This document shows, piece after piece, positions 23,091-31,064 of a DNA stretch of 43,782 nucleotides (its first letter is position 1; each line of letters begins with the position of its first letter). The stretch spans positions 1 to 43,782 of the forward strand of contig CAJXMI010000007.1 of NCBI GenBank assembly GCA_913056145.1, in the 5' to 3' direction. This DNA is from an uncultured Spiribacter sp. (GTDB lineage: Bacteria > Pseudomonadota > Gammaproteobacteria > Nitrococcales > Nitrococcaceae). Made by a program: the position numbers and the translations under genes. The notes under the pieces were generated by a model. The model did no database searches, was not told where the DNA came from, and worked only from the letters and a program-made list of their open reading frames with translations.

Positions 23091-23992
23091 GCCACGTCTC
23101 GTGCGGGATCGGTGTTGCGGCAGAGTGGGAAGCCGAGTGCCTCGCGCGCCTCGTAATAGGCCTTTGCCGCCGCCCGCGCCATGGTGCGCACGCGCAGAAT
23201 GTAGCCCTGACGCTCGGTCACCGAAATGGCCCGGCGCGCATCGAGCAGGTTGAACGTATGCGAGGCCTTCATCGTCATCTCGTAGGCCGGCAGCGGGAGC
23301 CCTTGCTCGACCAGCCGCAGCGCCTCACGCTCACAGGTGTCGAACCAGCCGAACAGGCTGGCCACATCGGCCTGTTCAAAGTTGTAGTGCGACTGCTCGC
23401 GCTCGTTTTGCAGATAGACATCGCCGTAGGTCACGGGCCCGTCCGGCCCGTTGGTCCAGACCAGGTCGTAGACGCTTTCGACCTCCTGGAGGTACATGGC
23501 GATGCGCTCAAGGCCATAGGTGATTTCGCCCATGACCGGATGGCAGTCGAGGCCGCCCGCCTGCTGGAAATAGGTAAACTGCGTGATCTCCATGCCGTTC
23601 AGCCAGATCTCCCAGCCAAGCCCCCAGGCACCCAGGGTGGGGGACTCCCAGTTGTCTTCGACAAAGCGGATGTCATGGACCAGCGGATCGATGCCGAGCG
23701 CCTCCAGCGAGCCCAGATAGAGCGCCTGGAAATCCGCCGGCGAGGGCTTCAGGACCACCTGGAACTGATAGTAGTGCTGCAGCCGGTTGGGGTTTTCGCC
23801 ATACCGCCCGTCGGTGGGTCGTCGCGAGGGCTGCACATAGGCGGCCCGCCAGGGCTCGGGCCCGATGGCCTTGAGAAAGGTGGCGGGGTGGAACGTGCCC
23901 GCGCCCACTTCCATGTCGAGAGGCTGCATGACAACGCAGCCCCGCTGCGCCCAGTACTGCTGGAGGGCGAGGATGAGTTCCTGAAAGGTCAT
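23087..23992 (-). CDS. glyQ: Glycine-tRNA ligase alpha subunit
   Basis: The 301-residue catalytic subunit begins [19 protein letters not shown]. It contains [36 protein letters not shown] and FTYFQQAGG, all diagnostic of GlyQ. The ATG at 23990-23992 was chosen over an ATG 117 bases upstream; it has a GGAG just upstream and matches the family start. The gene is divergent from glnA, with its own promoter at 24025-24054. Confidence 0.98.
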   Translation of the reverse strand: MTFQELILALQQYWAQRGCVVMQPLDMEVGAGTFHPATFLKAIGPEPWRAAYVQPSRRPTDGRYGENPNRLQHYYQFQVVLKPSPADFQALYLGSLEALGIDPLVHDIRFVEDNWESPTLGAWGLGWEIWLNGMEITQFTYFQQAGGLDCHPVMGEITYGLERIAMYLQEVESVYDLVWTNGPDGPVTYGDVYLQNEREQSHYNFEQADVASLFGWFDTCEREALRLVEQGLPLPAYEMTMKASHTFNLLDARRAISVTERQGYILRVRTMARAAAKAYYEAREALGFPLCRNTDPARDVA

Positions 23993-24024
23993 TGATTCTC
24001 CAGAGAATCCGCGAAATGCGCGCC

Positions 24025-24054
24025 AGTATAGCCCGGCCGACGGGGAGCTGTCAG
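24025..24054 (-). promoter_or_regulatory. Candidate sigma-70 promoter of glyQ operon
   Basis: CTGACA (24049-24054) and TATACT (24025-24030) on the minus strand are 18 bases apart; each matches consensus at 5 of 6 positions. The element lies about 35 bases before the glyQ start. Confidence 0.65.
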
Positions 24055-24073
24055 GATGCGGTTTTCGGGCACA

Positions 24074-24090
24074 TGCACCATAATGGCGCC
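24074..24090 (+). promoter_or_regulatory. NtrC-type activator site 1 upstream of glnA
   Basis: TGCACCATAATGGCGCC matches the NtrC consensus (TGCACCAWWWTGGTGCA) at 15 of 17 positions. Its centre is about 129 bases before the predicted sigma-54 start of glnA, a normal enhancer position. Confidence 0.75.
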
Positions 24091-24104
24091 CCACAGGCCG
24101 TTTC

Positions 24105-24121
24105 TGCACTTAACTAGTGCG
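24105..24121 (+). promoter_or_regulatory. NtrC-type activator site 2 upstream of glnA
   Basis: GCACT-TAACT-AGTGC (24106-24120) is a perfect palindrome with the same 5+5+5 layout as NtrC sites (GCACC-N5-GGTGC). It lies 31 bases from site 1, about three helical turns, which fits cooperative NtrC binding. A weaker half-site with GGTGC is at 24167-24171. Confidence 0.65.
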
Positions 24122-24183
24122 AATGCGTGCGCTTGCCGTGGCGCATTACTGAAAATGGCCCGTTTTGGTGCGTCTTTGCGGAG

Positions 24184-24200
24184 CTGGCACGGAACATGCT
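24184..24200 (+). promoter_or_regulatory. Sigma-54 (RpoN) promoter of glnA
   Basis: CTGGCACGGAACATGCT matches YTGGCACGRNNNTTGCW at all positions but one, with the invariant GG (-24) and GC (-12) correctly spaced. The predicted start is near 24211, giving a leader of about 37 bases with the GGAGG ribosome-binding site. Nitrogen control through NtrC is expected. Confidence 0.85.
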
Positions 24201-24247
24201 TCATTCGCGGAGGCAAAACTTTGATCCGACATATTGGAGGCCGAACG

Positions 24248-25663
24248 ATGGCAAAATCCGCCGATGACGTTCTCAAGATGATTCAGGAAAACGAGGTTCG
24301 CTTCGTTGACCTGCGGTTTACTGACCCGAAGGGCAAGTCGCAGCACGTCACCCTGCCCGCGCATGCCGTTGATGCCGACTTCTTTGCCGAGGGCAAGATG
24401 TTTGACGGCTCCTCCATCGAGGGCTGGAAGGGCATCAACGAGTCCGACATGATCCTGATGCCCGATCCGGACACCGCTGTCCTGGATCCCTTCTTCGATG
24501 ACTCCACGCTCATCCTGGTGTGCAACATCATCGAGCCCAACACCATGCAGGGCTACGGGCGTGACCCGCGCTCGATTGCCGAGCGCGCCGAGGCCTACCT
24601 GCAGTCCACCGGCATTGGCGATGTGGCCTACTTTGGCCCCGAGAACGAGTTCTTCGTGTTCGACGATGTCCGCTGGGGCACCGACATGAGCGGCTCGTTC
24701 TACAAGATCGACTCCGAAGAGGCCGAATGGAACACCGAGAAGGTCTATCCCGACGGCAACATGGGCCATCGCCCGGGCGTCAAGGGCGGCTACTTCCCGG
24801 TGCCGCCGGTCGACAGCCTGCATGACATGCGCTCGGCCATGCTCGAGTGTCTGACCGAGATGGGCATCGAAACCGAGGTTCATCACCATGAGGTGGCAAC
24901 CGCCGGTCAGTGCGAACTGGGCGTCGGGTTCACCACGCTGGTCAAGAAGGCCGACGAGGTCCAGACCCTCAAGTATGTGGTGCACAACGTGGCTGCCGCC
25001 TATGGCAAGACCGCTACCTTCATGCCCAAGCCGGTCGTTGGCGACAACGGCAGCGGCATGCACGTCCATCAGTCGATCGGCAAGACCGGCGAGATGCTGT
25101 TTGCCGGTGACCAGTACGGCGGTCTGTCCGAGACGGCCCTGTACTACATCGGTGGCATCATCAAGCACGCCAAGGCCATCAACGCCTTTGCCAACGCCTC
25201 CACCAACAGCTACAAGCGCCTGGTGCCGGGCTTCGAAGCCCCGGTGCTGCTGGCCTACTCGGCCCGGAACCGCTCGGCGTCGGTGCGTATCCCGTGGGTG
25301 GCCAACCCCAAGGCCCGCCGGGTCGAGATCCGCTTCCCCGACAGCACGGCCAACCCGTACCTCTGCTTTGCGGCCATGCTGATGGCCGGCCTCGACGGCA
25401 TTCAGAACAAGATCCACCCCGGCGATGCCATGGACAAGGATCTCTACGACCTGCCGCCCGAGGAAGAGGCCGAGATCGAAAAGGTCGCCTTCTCGCTGGA
25501 AGAGGCCCTCGACGCACTCGACCAGGACCGCGAGTTCCTCAAGGTAGGCGGTGTTTTCACCGACGATGCCATCGATGGCTACATCGAGCTCAAGCGTGAG
25601 GAAGTGCTGCAGCTGCGCATGACGACGCACCCCGTGGAGTTTGATCTCTACTACAGCGTCTAA
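24248..25663 (+). CDS. glnA: Glutamine synthetase type I
   Basis: The 471-residue enzyme makes glutamine from glutamate, ammonia and ATP; it forms a dodecamer. The N-terminal latch-bearing domain starts [19 protein letters not shown]. Active-site blocks [12 protein letters not shown], the [11 protein letters not shown] region, [12 protein letters not shown] and [10 protein letters not shown] are present. The adenylylation site Tyr lies in [11 protein letters not shown], so GlnE-type control is expected. The ATG at 24248 was chosen because GGAGG lies nine bases upstream; an ORF extension to 24056 runs through the promoter. A terminator follows directly. Confidence 0.98.
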   Translation: MAKSADDVLKMIQENEVRFVDLRFTDPKGKSQHVTLPAHAVDADFFAEGKMFDGSSIEGWKGINESDMILMPDPDTAVLDPFFDDSTLILVCNIIEPNTMQGYGRDPRSIAERAEAYLQSTGIGDVAYFGPENEFFVFDDVRWGTDMSGSFYKIDSEEAEWNTEKVYPDGNMGHRPGVKGGYFPVPPVDSLHDMRSAMLECLTEMGIETEVHHHEVATAGQCELGVGFTTLVKKADEVQTLKYVVHNVAAAYGKTATFMPKPVVGDNGSGMHVHQSIGKTGEMLFAGDQYGGLSETALYYIGGIIKHAKAINAFANASTNSYKRLVPGFEAPVLLAYSARNRSASVRIPWVANPKARRVEIRFPDSTANPYLCFAAMLMAGLDGIQNKIHPGDAMDKDLYDLPPEEEAEIEKVAFSLEEALDALDQDREFLKVGGVFTDDAIDGYIELKREEVLQLRMTTHPVEFDLYYSV

Positions 25664-25688
25664 ACCGCGCGGTTAGCCGCGCCCTGCC

Positions 25689-25714
25689 AACCCCCGCTCC
25701 GGCGGGGGTTTTTT
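25689..25714 (+). terminator. Rho-independent terminator of glnA
   Basis: A 9-base-pair stem AACCCCCGC / GCGGGGGTT with a TCCG loop is followed by a run of T, 26 bases after the glnA stop codon. On the opposite strand no T-run follows, so it serves glnA only. Confidence 0.93.
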
Positions 25715-25716
25715 AT

Positions 25717-25938
25717 GCCCGAGGGATCCGGGGAGCACCGCCGGATCGCCAGGCACCTCTCAAAAAGCCCAGGGCCGCCACCGGATCCCGGGCTTGCCGA
25801 TTTCGCATGCTTCCCCCGGGCGATCTTGATGAGCCCGTCAGTGTGTAGCGGCGGTTCGGCTGCCCCGCGAGTCTCGTGAGCCCGGGGGAAGTGTGCGGAA
25901 GCGGCACAGCACGGCCGCGGAAGCGGCATGGCACGGCA
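25717..25938. repeat. Non-coding block of nested inverted repeats and a tandem repeat
   Basis: Between the ends of glnA and the pyr operon no gene is supported, but three structures are. Arm pair GCCC-GA-GGGATCCGG (25717-25731) and CCGGATCCC-GGGC (25781-25793) is one. A perfect 12-base inverted repeat CTTCCCCCGGGC (25810-25821) / GCCCGGGGGAAG (25880-25891) is the second. The third is two 22-base tandem units starting GCGGAAGCGGCA (25895-25916 and 25917-25938). It could be a structured RNA, a processing or termination signal for the pyr operon, or a decayed repeat element. Confidence 0.6.
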
Positions 25939-25954
25939 AAAACCGAAATGAAGG

Positions 25955-26653
25955 TTAGAGACCAGCCTGCCCCCGAGGCAGCTCAACCAGCTGCACAGCG
26001 CGAAGACTGGCGACAAGGGCCTCGCGAGCGGACTGCAGAGCGCCCCAGGGCGTGAAGGCCACCAGCTCGAGGGCCTGCCGCTCAGCCTGAGGTGTGTCGG
26101 CCAGATAGCGCCCCAGAAGCTCGGCGACACGGCCCTCATGAACGCCCGGCCGCTCGTCGGCAAGTGCGATGCGCGCAGGCACGCCAGCCTGCTCCAGGCT
26201 CGATACACCCGCGATGGCGGTGTCGGTCAGTGCCGGGACGAAAAAGCGCGACGGGGCAAGGCGCCCCGGTATGCCATGGCAGCCGCCGAGCAGCACCAGC
26301 CGGACCTGCGCGGCGTGACGTTCAGCGAGGGCGAGGGCCGGGCCGATGCCGAGGTCTTCGCCGAGGATCAGGAGAGGCTGGGCGTTGGCGGGCGCAACCG
26401 CGTTGCCCTGCAGCGCCGAGATATGAACGCGGGTACCGGGGCCGAGGGGGCCGGGCAGGGCGGTCCCGGGGATGACGCCGGCGAGCCAGCCTTCGCCGGC
26501 GTCGGCGTCGCGCACGGGCAGGCAGACGCGGCGGTCATTGACGTCGAGCCATAGCCATTGTCCGGGCTGCGGGGCCTCGCCGGTCCAGGCAAGGCGGATC
26601 AGCCACCAGTCATCAACAACCGGTGTGGCGTCAATCAGCCGCGCTGGCGTCAT
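25955..26653 (-). CDS. FNR/PyrK-like protein at the end of the pyr operon, function unknown
   Basis: This is a 232-residue protein. After a short N-terminal strand region (VVDDWWLIRLAW), PGQWLWLDV and RRVCLPV resemble a degenerate flavin-binding barrel. LLILGEDLGIGPALALAE resembles the nucleotide-binding GG.GIAP.L.L motif of dihydroorotate dehydrogenase electron-transfer subunits (PyrK). The cysteine cluster that binds 2Fe-2S in PyrK is absent, and the usual RxYS flavin motif is not intact. It overlaps the pyrC' gene by 23 bases (start 26653; an alternative ATG at 26668 would lengthen the overlap). The pyr-operon setting supports a role linked to pyrimidine synthesis, but this is inference. 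Confidence 0.6.
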   Translation of the reverse strand: MTPARLIDATPVVDDWWLIRLAWTGEAPQPGQWLWLDVNDRRVCLPVRDADAGEGWLAGVIPGTALPGPLGPGTRVHISALQGNAVAPANAQPLLILGEDLGIGPALALAERHAAQVRLVLLGGCHGIPGRLAPSRFFVPALTDTAIAGVSSLEQAGVPARIALADERPGVHEGRVAELLGRYLADTPQAERQALELVAFTPWGALQSAREALVASLRAVQLVELPRGQAGL

Positions 26654-27917
26654 GGATGCGGTGGCCATCGACCAGGGTATGGGTGACACGGGTGTCGAAT
26701 TCCCAGCCGAGGAAAGGGGAGTTGTGGCCACGGCTTCGGAGGGTCTCGGGCGTGCAGAACCAGGGGTTGTTCTGGGCAACGACGGTGATGTCGGCGACGG
26801 CACCGGTCTCGAGCCGGCCAGCCTCCAGGCCGAGCAGCCTGGCGGGGGTCACGGTGACGGCGGCCAGCGCGCGCTGCAGTGGCAGCACGCCCTCGCGTAC
26901 CAGGCGCAGTACCAGCGGCAACAGGGTGTCGATGCCGGCGGCGCCCGGGGCGGTGCTGGCAAATGGCCCGTCCTTGGCGTCGCGATCGTGGGGCTGGTGA
27001 TCGGAGCAGATGATGTCGATTACGCCATCGGCGACGGCCTGGCGCAGGGCTTCGCGGTCGACGATGTCGCGCAGCGGCGGGTCGACATGAAAGCGTGGGT
27101 CGTAGCCCATGAGATCCTGGTCGGTCAGAAAGAGCTGATGGATGGCCACATCGGCGCTGATTTCGCGCTGCTCACGCCGGGCGGCGGCGAATAGTCGGGC
27201 GCCGGCTGCGCTCGACAGACGGGAGAAGTGCACCCGCGCGCGGGTGGCGCTGGCAATGGCAATCTGGCGGCCCAGGCCGGCGGTTTCGGCCGCTACCGGG
27301 ATGCCGGGCAGGCCAAGACGGGTGGCCGTCGGGCCTTCATGGACGCAGCCCTGGCCCAGATCGGGGTCAACGGGCGTCAGGATGGCAGGCAGCGAGAAGG
27401 TGCTGGCATATTCAAGGGCCCGCCGCAGCACCAGGCCATCGCGCAGGGGGCGGCCGGCGTCACTGACGGCGGGGCAGCCGGCTGCGGCCAGGGCGGCCAT
27501 GCCGGGGAGCTGTTCGCCGGCCAGACCGCGGGTGAGGGCCCCGAGGGGTACGACGCGGGCGGCGCCGGCCTGGTGCGCGCGATGGTTGACCAGATCGACA
27601 ACCGAAGGGGTGTCCATGACCGGGTCGGTATCCGGGGGCATCACGAGAGTGGTGATGCCGGCCGCGGCAGCGGCGCGGGCCTCGCTGGCGATGTCGGCCT
27701 TGCGGGTGGCGCCCGGTTCACGCAGGCGTGCGGCAAGGTCAATCAGACCAGGCATGACCCACTGGTCCGAGGCATCGATGGTCTGCTCCGGGGTGAAGTC
27801 GGCAATGGCGCCGCCCAGGGCCACGATGCGCCCATCGGCAATCGCGACATCACCGGTCTCGTCCAGGCCGCTGGCGGGATCGAGCAGACGGCCGCCGGTG
27901 ATCAGGATACGGCTCAT
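26631..27917 (-). CDS. pyrC': Dihydroorotase-like protein PyrC' (PyrX), probably non-catalytic
   Basis: The 428-residue protein of the type I dihydroorotase/amidohydrolase family has GLID at 57-60 and LREPG at 65-69. Between them the metal-binding HxH is replaced by Ala62-Ala63-Arg64, so two zinc ligands are missing. Later landmarks remain recognisable ([36 protein letters not shown]). In Pseudomonas such an inactive homologue, PyrC', is needed to assemble aspartate transcarbamoylase; here its ATG overlaps the pyrB stop in ATGA, the same arrangement. A separate active dihydroorotase gene is expected elsewhere in the genome. Confidence 0.88.
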   Translation of the reverse strand: MSRILITGGRLLDPASGLDETGDVAIADGRIVALGGAIADFTPEQTIDASDQWVMPGLIDLAARLREPGATRKADIASEARAAAAAGITTLVMPPDTDPVMDTPSVVDLVNHRAHQAGAARVVPLGALTRGLAGEQLPGMAALAAAGCPAVSDAGRPLRDGLVLRRALEYASTFSLPAILTPVDPDLGQGCVHEGPTATRLGLPGIPVAAETAGLGRQIAIASATRARVHFSRLSSAAGARLFAAARREQREISADVAIHQLFLTDQDLMGYDPRFHVDPPLRDIVDREALRQAVADGVIDIICSDHQPHDRDAKDGPFASTAPGAAGIDTLLPLVLRLVREGVLPLQRALAAVTVTPARLLGLEAGRLETGAVADITVVAQNNPWFCTPETLRSRGHNSPFLGWEFDTRVTHTLVDGHRIHDASAAD

Positions 27918-28882
27918 GCTTCCTCCCGTGCGCTGTCGGGGGCCACGCCAAGCACCATGGTCATGACCGCCATGCGCACGGCAATGCCGTTGGTGACCTG
28001 ATCCAGGATGACCGACCGCGGGCCGTCGGCCAGGGCGGAATCGATCTCGACCCCGCGGTTGATGGGCCCGGGGTGCATGACGATGGCCTCGGGGTGGGCT
28101 GGCCCCAGGCGCGCCTCGGTGAGGCCGTAGTGGCGGAAGTATTCGGCCTCGCCGGGCAGCAATGCACCCTGCATGCGCTCGCGCTGCAGCCGCAGGGCGA
28201 TCACAACATCCACGTCGCGCAGCCCGGCGCTCAGGTCGGTGTAGACCTGCACGCCCAGCGAGTCGATATCGGCCGGCAGCAGGGTGTTCGGGGCAATGAC
28301 GCGAATCTCGCCGGCGCCCAGGCCATTCAGCGCATGAATCTGCGAGCGGGCCACGCGCGAGTGGCGGATGTCGCCCACAATGGCAATGCGCAGCGGCTCG
28401 AAGTGGCCCTTGTGGCGGCGAATGGTAAAGGCATCGAGCATGGCCTGGGTGGGGTGGGCATGCCAGCCATCGCCAGCGTTCAGCACCGCGACACCCGGAT
28501 CGACATGGCGGGCGAAGTACTCGGCAGCGCCGCTTTCGGCATGACGAATGACAAACATGTCGGCCTGCATGGCCTGCAGGTTGCGCAGCATGTCGAGCAG
28601 GCTCTCGCCCTTGGTGGCCGTGGTGTCGGCGCTGACGTTGAGAACGTCGGCCGACAGCCGTTTGGCCGCCAGCTCGAAGGTGGTGCGGGTGCGGGTGCTC
28701 GACTCGAAAAAGAGGTTGATGACGGTGCGACCGCGCAGCAACGGCACCTTTTTGACCGATTTGCCAATGACGCCCGAGAACGACTCGGCGGTATCGAGAA
28801 TGCGCTCAAGGAGCGCCGGGTCAAGGCCCTCGGTGGTCAGAAAGTGCCGCAGGCGGCCGTCATGGTCGATCTGCACACTCAT
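27914..28882 (-). CDS. pyrB: Aspartate carbamoyltransferase catalytic subunit
   Basis: The 322-residue enzyme joins carbamoyl phosphate and aspartate, the committed step of pyrimidine synthesis. The carbamoyl-phosphate motif [13 protein letters not shown] and HPGPINRG are present, as is the KGES loop (ATKGESLLD). An extended N-terminus ([18 protein letters not shown]) resembles class A ATCases that pair with PyrC'. It overlaps pyrR upstream and pyrC' downstream, both in ATGA. No pyrI regulatory-chain gene is nearby. Confidence 0.97.
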   Translation of the reverse strand: MSVQIDHDGRLRHFLTTEGLDPALLERILDTAESFSGVIGKSVKKVPLLRGRTVINLFFESSTRTRTTFELAAKRLSADVLNVSADTTATKGESLLDMLRNLQAMQADMFVIRHAESGAAEYFARHVDPGVAVLNAGDGWHAHPTQAMLDAFTIRRHKGHFEPLRIAIVGDIRHSRVARSQIHALNGLGAGEIRVIAPNTLLPADIDSLGVQVYTDLSAGLRDVDVVIALRLQRERMQGALLPGEAEYFRHYGLTEARLGPAHPEAIVMHPGPINRGVEIDSALADGPRSVILDQVTNGIAVRMAVMTMVLGVAPDSAREEA

Positions 28883-29391
28883 GCCCGGGCCTCCTCGATG
28901 ACCAGGTGCAGGGGGTCGGGGCCGCGCAGTTTGACGCGCTGGCGCGGCGGCAGCTCGATGGTCTGCGCGGCAATGTCGGCGGCGATCGGCAACTGCCGGC
29001 CCGGGCGCTCCAGCAGGACGACCAGGCGCACGGCCGCCGGCCGGCCATAGTCGAAGATCTCGTTGAGGGCCGCGCGAATGGTGCGCCCGGTGTAGAGGAT
29101 GTCATCAACCAGAATGATCACCCGATCGTCGATATCGAGTGGCATGCGCGTGGGCCGGACGGTGCCTTGCAGGCCGGCGCGGTCCAGATCATCGCGATAG
29201 AAGGCGATATCAAGCGCTCCCGGTTCGCCTGGCAGCCCGAGTCGCTCCTGCAGAGTCCGGGCCAGCCAGGCACCGCCCTGGTGGATGCCGACGAGCGCGC
29301 AGCGCTCCTGCCCCTCGGCATCGATCAGCGCCTCGACGCGGTGGGTGAGGGTATCGAGAAGCGGTTCAATGTGGGGCAGATGATGGGTCAC
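28879..29391 (-). CDS. pyrR: Bifunctional pyr operon regulator / uracil phosphoribosyltransferase PyrR
   Basis: The 170-residue phosphoribosyltransferase-fold protein carries the PRPP-binding motif [19 protein letters not shown]. In Firmicutes PyrR is an RNA-binding attenuator; in Pseudomonas-type pyrRBC' operons it is a regulator linked to pyrB. The GTG start (29389-29391) overlaps the ruvX stop. No PyrR-binding leader was recognised upstream of pyrB; the ATGA coupling leaves no room for one, so any attenuation would act at gshB. Confidence 0.92.
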   Translation of the reverse strand: MTHHLPHIEPLLDTLTHRVEALIDAEGQERCALVGIHQGGAWLARTLQERLGLPGEPGALDIAFYRDDLDRAGLQGTVRPTRMPLDIDDRVIILVDDILYTGRTIRAALNEIFDYGRPAAVRLVVLLERPGRQLPIAADIAAQTIELPPRQRVKLRGPDPLHLVIEEARA

Positions 29392-29801
29392 GAAAACTGC
29401 TCGCCAAACCAGGTTTCCAGAATGATACGCGCTGCTTCGGCATCCAGCACGTCCGTACGGGCCCCGCGCTCGCGCAGGGAGTCGGCCGCGGCATGGCTTG
29501 AGAGATGCTCATCGATGCGATGCACGGCTGTACCGCTGCGCCGCGCGAGTTCGCCGGCGAAGCGCTCGGCAAGGCGTGTGCTGTGCGATGCCGTGCCATC
29601 GCTGTGACGCGGCATGCCAACCACCAGCGCAGTGGGCTGCCAGTCGCCCAGCAGTGCGCCCACGCGCGCCCAGTCGGGGACGCCCTGCCGGCAGCGAATG
29701 ACCTCGAGCGCGCGGGCATGGCCCGTGAGGGTCTCGCCCACCGCAACGCCAAGGCGTTTTTCGCCGACGTCGAACCCCAGATAGGTGCCGTGGCCGCTCA
29801 T
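29388..29801 (-). CDS. ruvX: Holliday junction resolvase-like / pre-16S rRNA nuclease RuvX (YqgF)
   Basis: This is a 137-residue RNase H-fold protein. The N-terminal acidic strand LGFDVGEKRLGVAVG, the middle LVVGMPRHSDGT and the C-terminal DVLDAEAARIILE are the YqgF signature. E. coli YqgF processes the 16S rRNA 5' end. The ATG is at 29799-29801; the frame continues upstream inside gshB, but homologues start here and ATG overlaps the gshB stop. The gshB-yqgE-ruvX-pyrR-pyrB order is common in Gammaproteobacteria; yqgE is absent here. Confidence 0.94.
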   Translation of the reverse strand: MSGHGTYLGFDVGEKRLGVAVGETLTGHARALEVIRCRQGVPDWARVGALLGDWQPTALVVGMPRHSDGTASHSTRLAERFAGELARRSGTAVHRIDEHLSSHAAADSLRERGARTDVLDAEAARIILETWFGEQFS

Positions 29802-30754
29802 CGCCGGCCGAGCAGGCGGTGCTCGATCACCGTAAAGAGCTCGCCGGCGATGTTGGTGCCCTGCTGGGCGTCGATCTCGCGCACGCAGGTGGGGCTGGTG
29901 ACGTTGATTTCGGTGAGATAGCCGCCGATCACATCCAGGCCGGCAAAGAGGATGCCCTGCTCGGCCAGCAACGGGCGGACCTGCTCGACGATCCAGTGCT
30001 CCCGCTCGGTCAGGGGGCGGGCCACGCCCCGGCCGCCGGCCGCGAGGTTGCCGCGGCTCTCGCCGGCCGCCGGCAGCCGTGCCAGGGCAAAATCCACCGG
30101 CTGGCCATCCACCACCAGGATGCGGCGGTCGCCCTCGCTGATCTCGGGCAGATAACGCTGCGCCATGACGTAGCGCGTGCCCCGCTCGGAGAGCTGCTCG
30201 ATGATGACGCTGGTGTTGGGGTCGCCGGCATACACCACAAAAATCGCCTCGCCGCCCATGCCATGCAGCGGCTTTAATACCGCACGCTCCTGGGCGTTGA
30301 TGAAGGCCTTGAGCGGCTCGGCCTTCATCTCGACAACCGTCGGGGTGCAGCACTGCGGGAACTGCGCGATCGAGAGCTTCTCCTGGACGTTGCGCAGCCC
30401 GGCGGGCCGATTGACCACCAGCACGCCGGCACGCTCGGCCACCTCCAGGATCTGGGTGGCGTAGACATAGGCGCTGTCCACGGGCGGGTCCTTGCGCATC
30501 AGAATGGCGTCGAGGTTCTCGAGCGCCTCTTCATCACGCTCGCCCAGGGTGTACCAGTCGTTGTTGTCGTCGCGCACTTCCAGCAGCGCGCCATCGCCAT
30601 AGGCCACGCCATCGCGCAGCGACAGATCGGCCAGGGTCAGGTAGCGGATCTCCCAGCCCCGCCGCTGCGCCTCGAGCAGCATCGCAAGCGTGGTGTCCTT
30701 GTAGGGCGTGATCCCTTCGATGGGGTCCATGACGACCCCGAGGCGGTAGGCCAT
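29798..30754 (-). CDS. gshB: Glutathione synthetase
   Basis: The 318-residue ATP-grasp ligase adds glycine to gamma-glutamylcysteine. The N-terminal domain includes VVMDPIEGITPYKDTTLAM; the ATP-grasp region has VLKPLHGMGGEAIFVV and the C-terminal metal/ATP segment FAGLDVIGGYLTEINVTSPT. An AGAGGAG ribosome-binding site lies seven bases before the ATG, and a -10-like TACACT about 40 bases upstream. It is first in the run gshB-ruvX-pyrR-pyrB-pyrC'. Confidence 0.97.
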   Translation of the reverse strand: MAYRLGVVMDPIEGITPYKDTTLAMLLEAQRRGWEIRYLTLADLSLRDGVAYGDGALLEVRDDNNDWYTLGERDEEALENLDAILMRKDPPVDSAYVYATQILEVAERAGVLVVNRPAGLRNVQEKLSIAQFPQCCTPTVVEMKAEPLKAFINAQERAVLKPLHGMGGEAIFVVYAGDPNTSVIIEQLSERGTRYVMAQRYLPEISEGDRRILVVDGQPVDFALARLPAAGESRGNLAAGGRGVARPLTEREHWIVEQVRPLLAEQGILFAGLDVIGGYLTEINVTSPTCVREIDAQQGTNIAGELFTVIEHRLLGRR

Positions 30755-30827
30755 GCAGGGCTCCTCTGTTCGGCGGCTTTACGGTCGCAACAGTGTAGCC
30801 GATGAGGTCAGCGGGTGCGGTCAGTCA

Positions 30828-31004
30828 TTAATCCCGGCAGGCGGATACTGCGTATGCGAAGGCTCGAAAGTCGTCGAGGTCACTGTCATCGTTGGCCTCG
30901 CCGCGAGCCATCGAGCCGAATACCACGGCAAGGGTGATATCCGCCTGCTCCGCGAGGAAGTCGCGGACCCGGGCCAGCTCCGGAGAGTTGATGGTGCTAT
31001 CCAT
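30828..31004 (-). pseudogene. Truncated MNT-type nucleotidyltransferase gene remnant
   Basis: A 58-codon frame (ATG 31002-31004, TAA 30828-30830) encodes the N-terminal half of a minimal nucleotidyltransferase. ITLAVVFGSMARGEANDDSD, followed by LD, fits GSX10DxD exactly, but the protein ends 14 residues later, without the rest of the fold or the third carboxylate. A TATACT box lies only 6 bases upstream of the ATG, so a nearly leaderless transcript is possible. No HEPN partner gene is beside it. It is most likely a decayed toxin-antitoxin gene; a short expressed peptide cannot be ruled out. Confidence 0.75.
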
Positions 31005-31064
31005 GCGGCCAGTATAGGGGATACGGGGGGTGTCCGCGCATCCCCTGGCAAGCCATGCGCTTTT

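Noticed and set aside
24146-25630. 494-codon open frame opposite glnA
   Set aside because: It mirrors the codon pattern of glnA, shows no family motif and has no ribosome-binding site.
25715-25876. Short plus-strand frame starting right after the glnA terminator
   Set aside because: No ribosome-binding site, no recognisable sequence, and it overlaps inverted repeats that better explain the base pattern.
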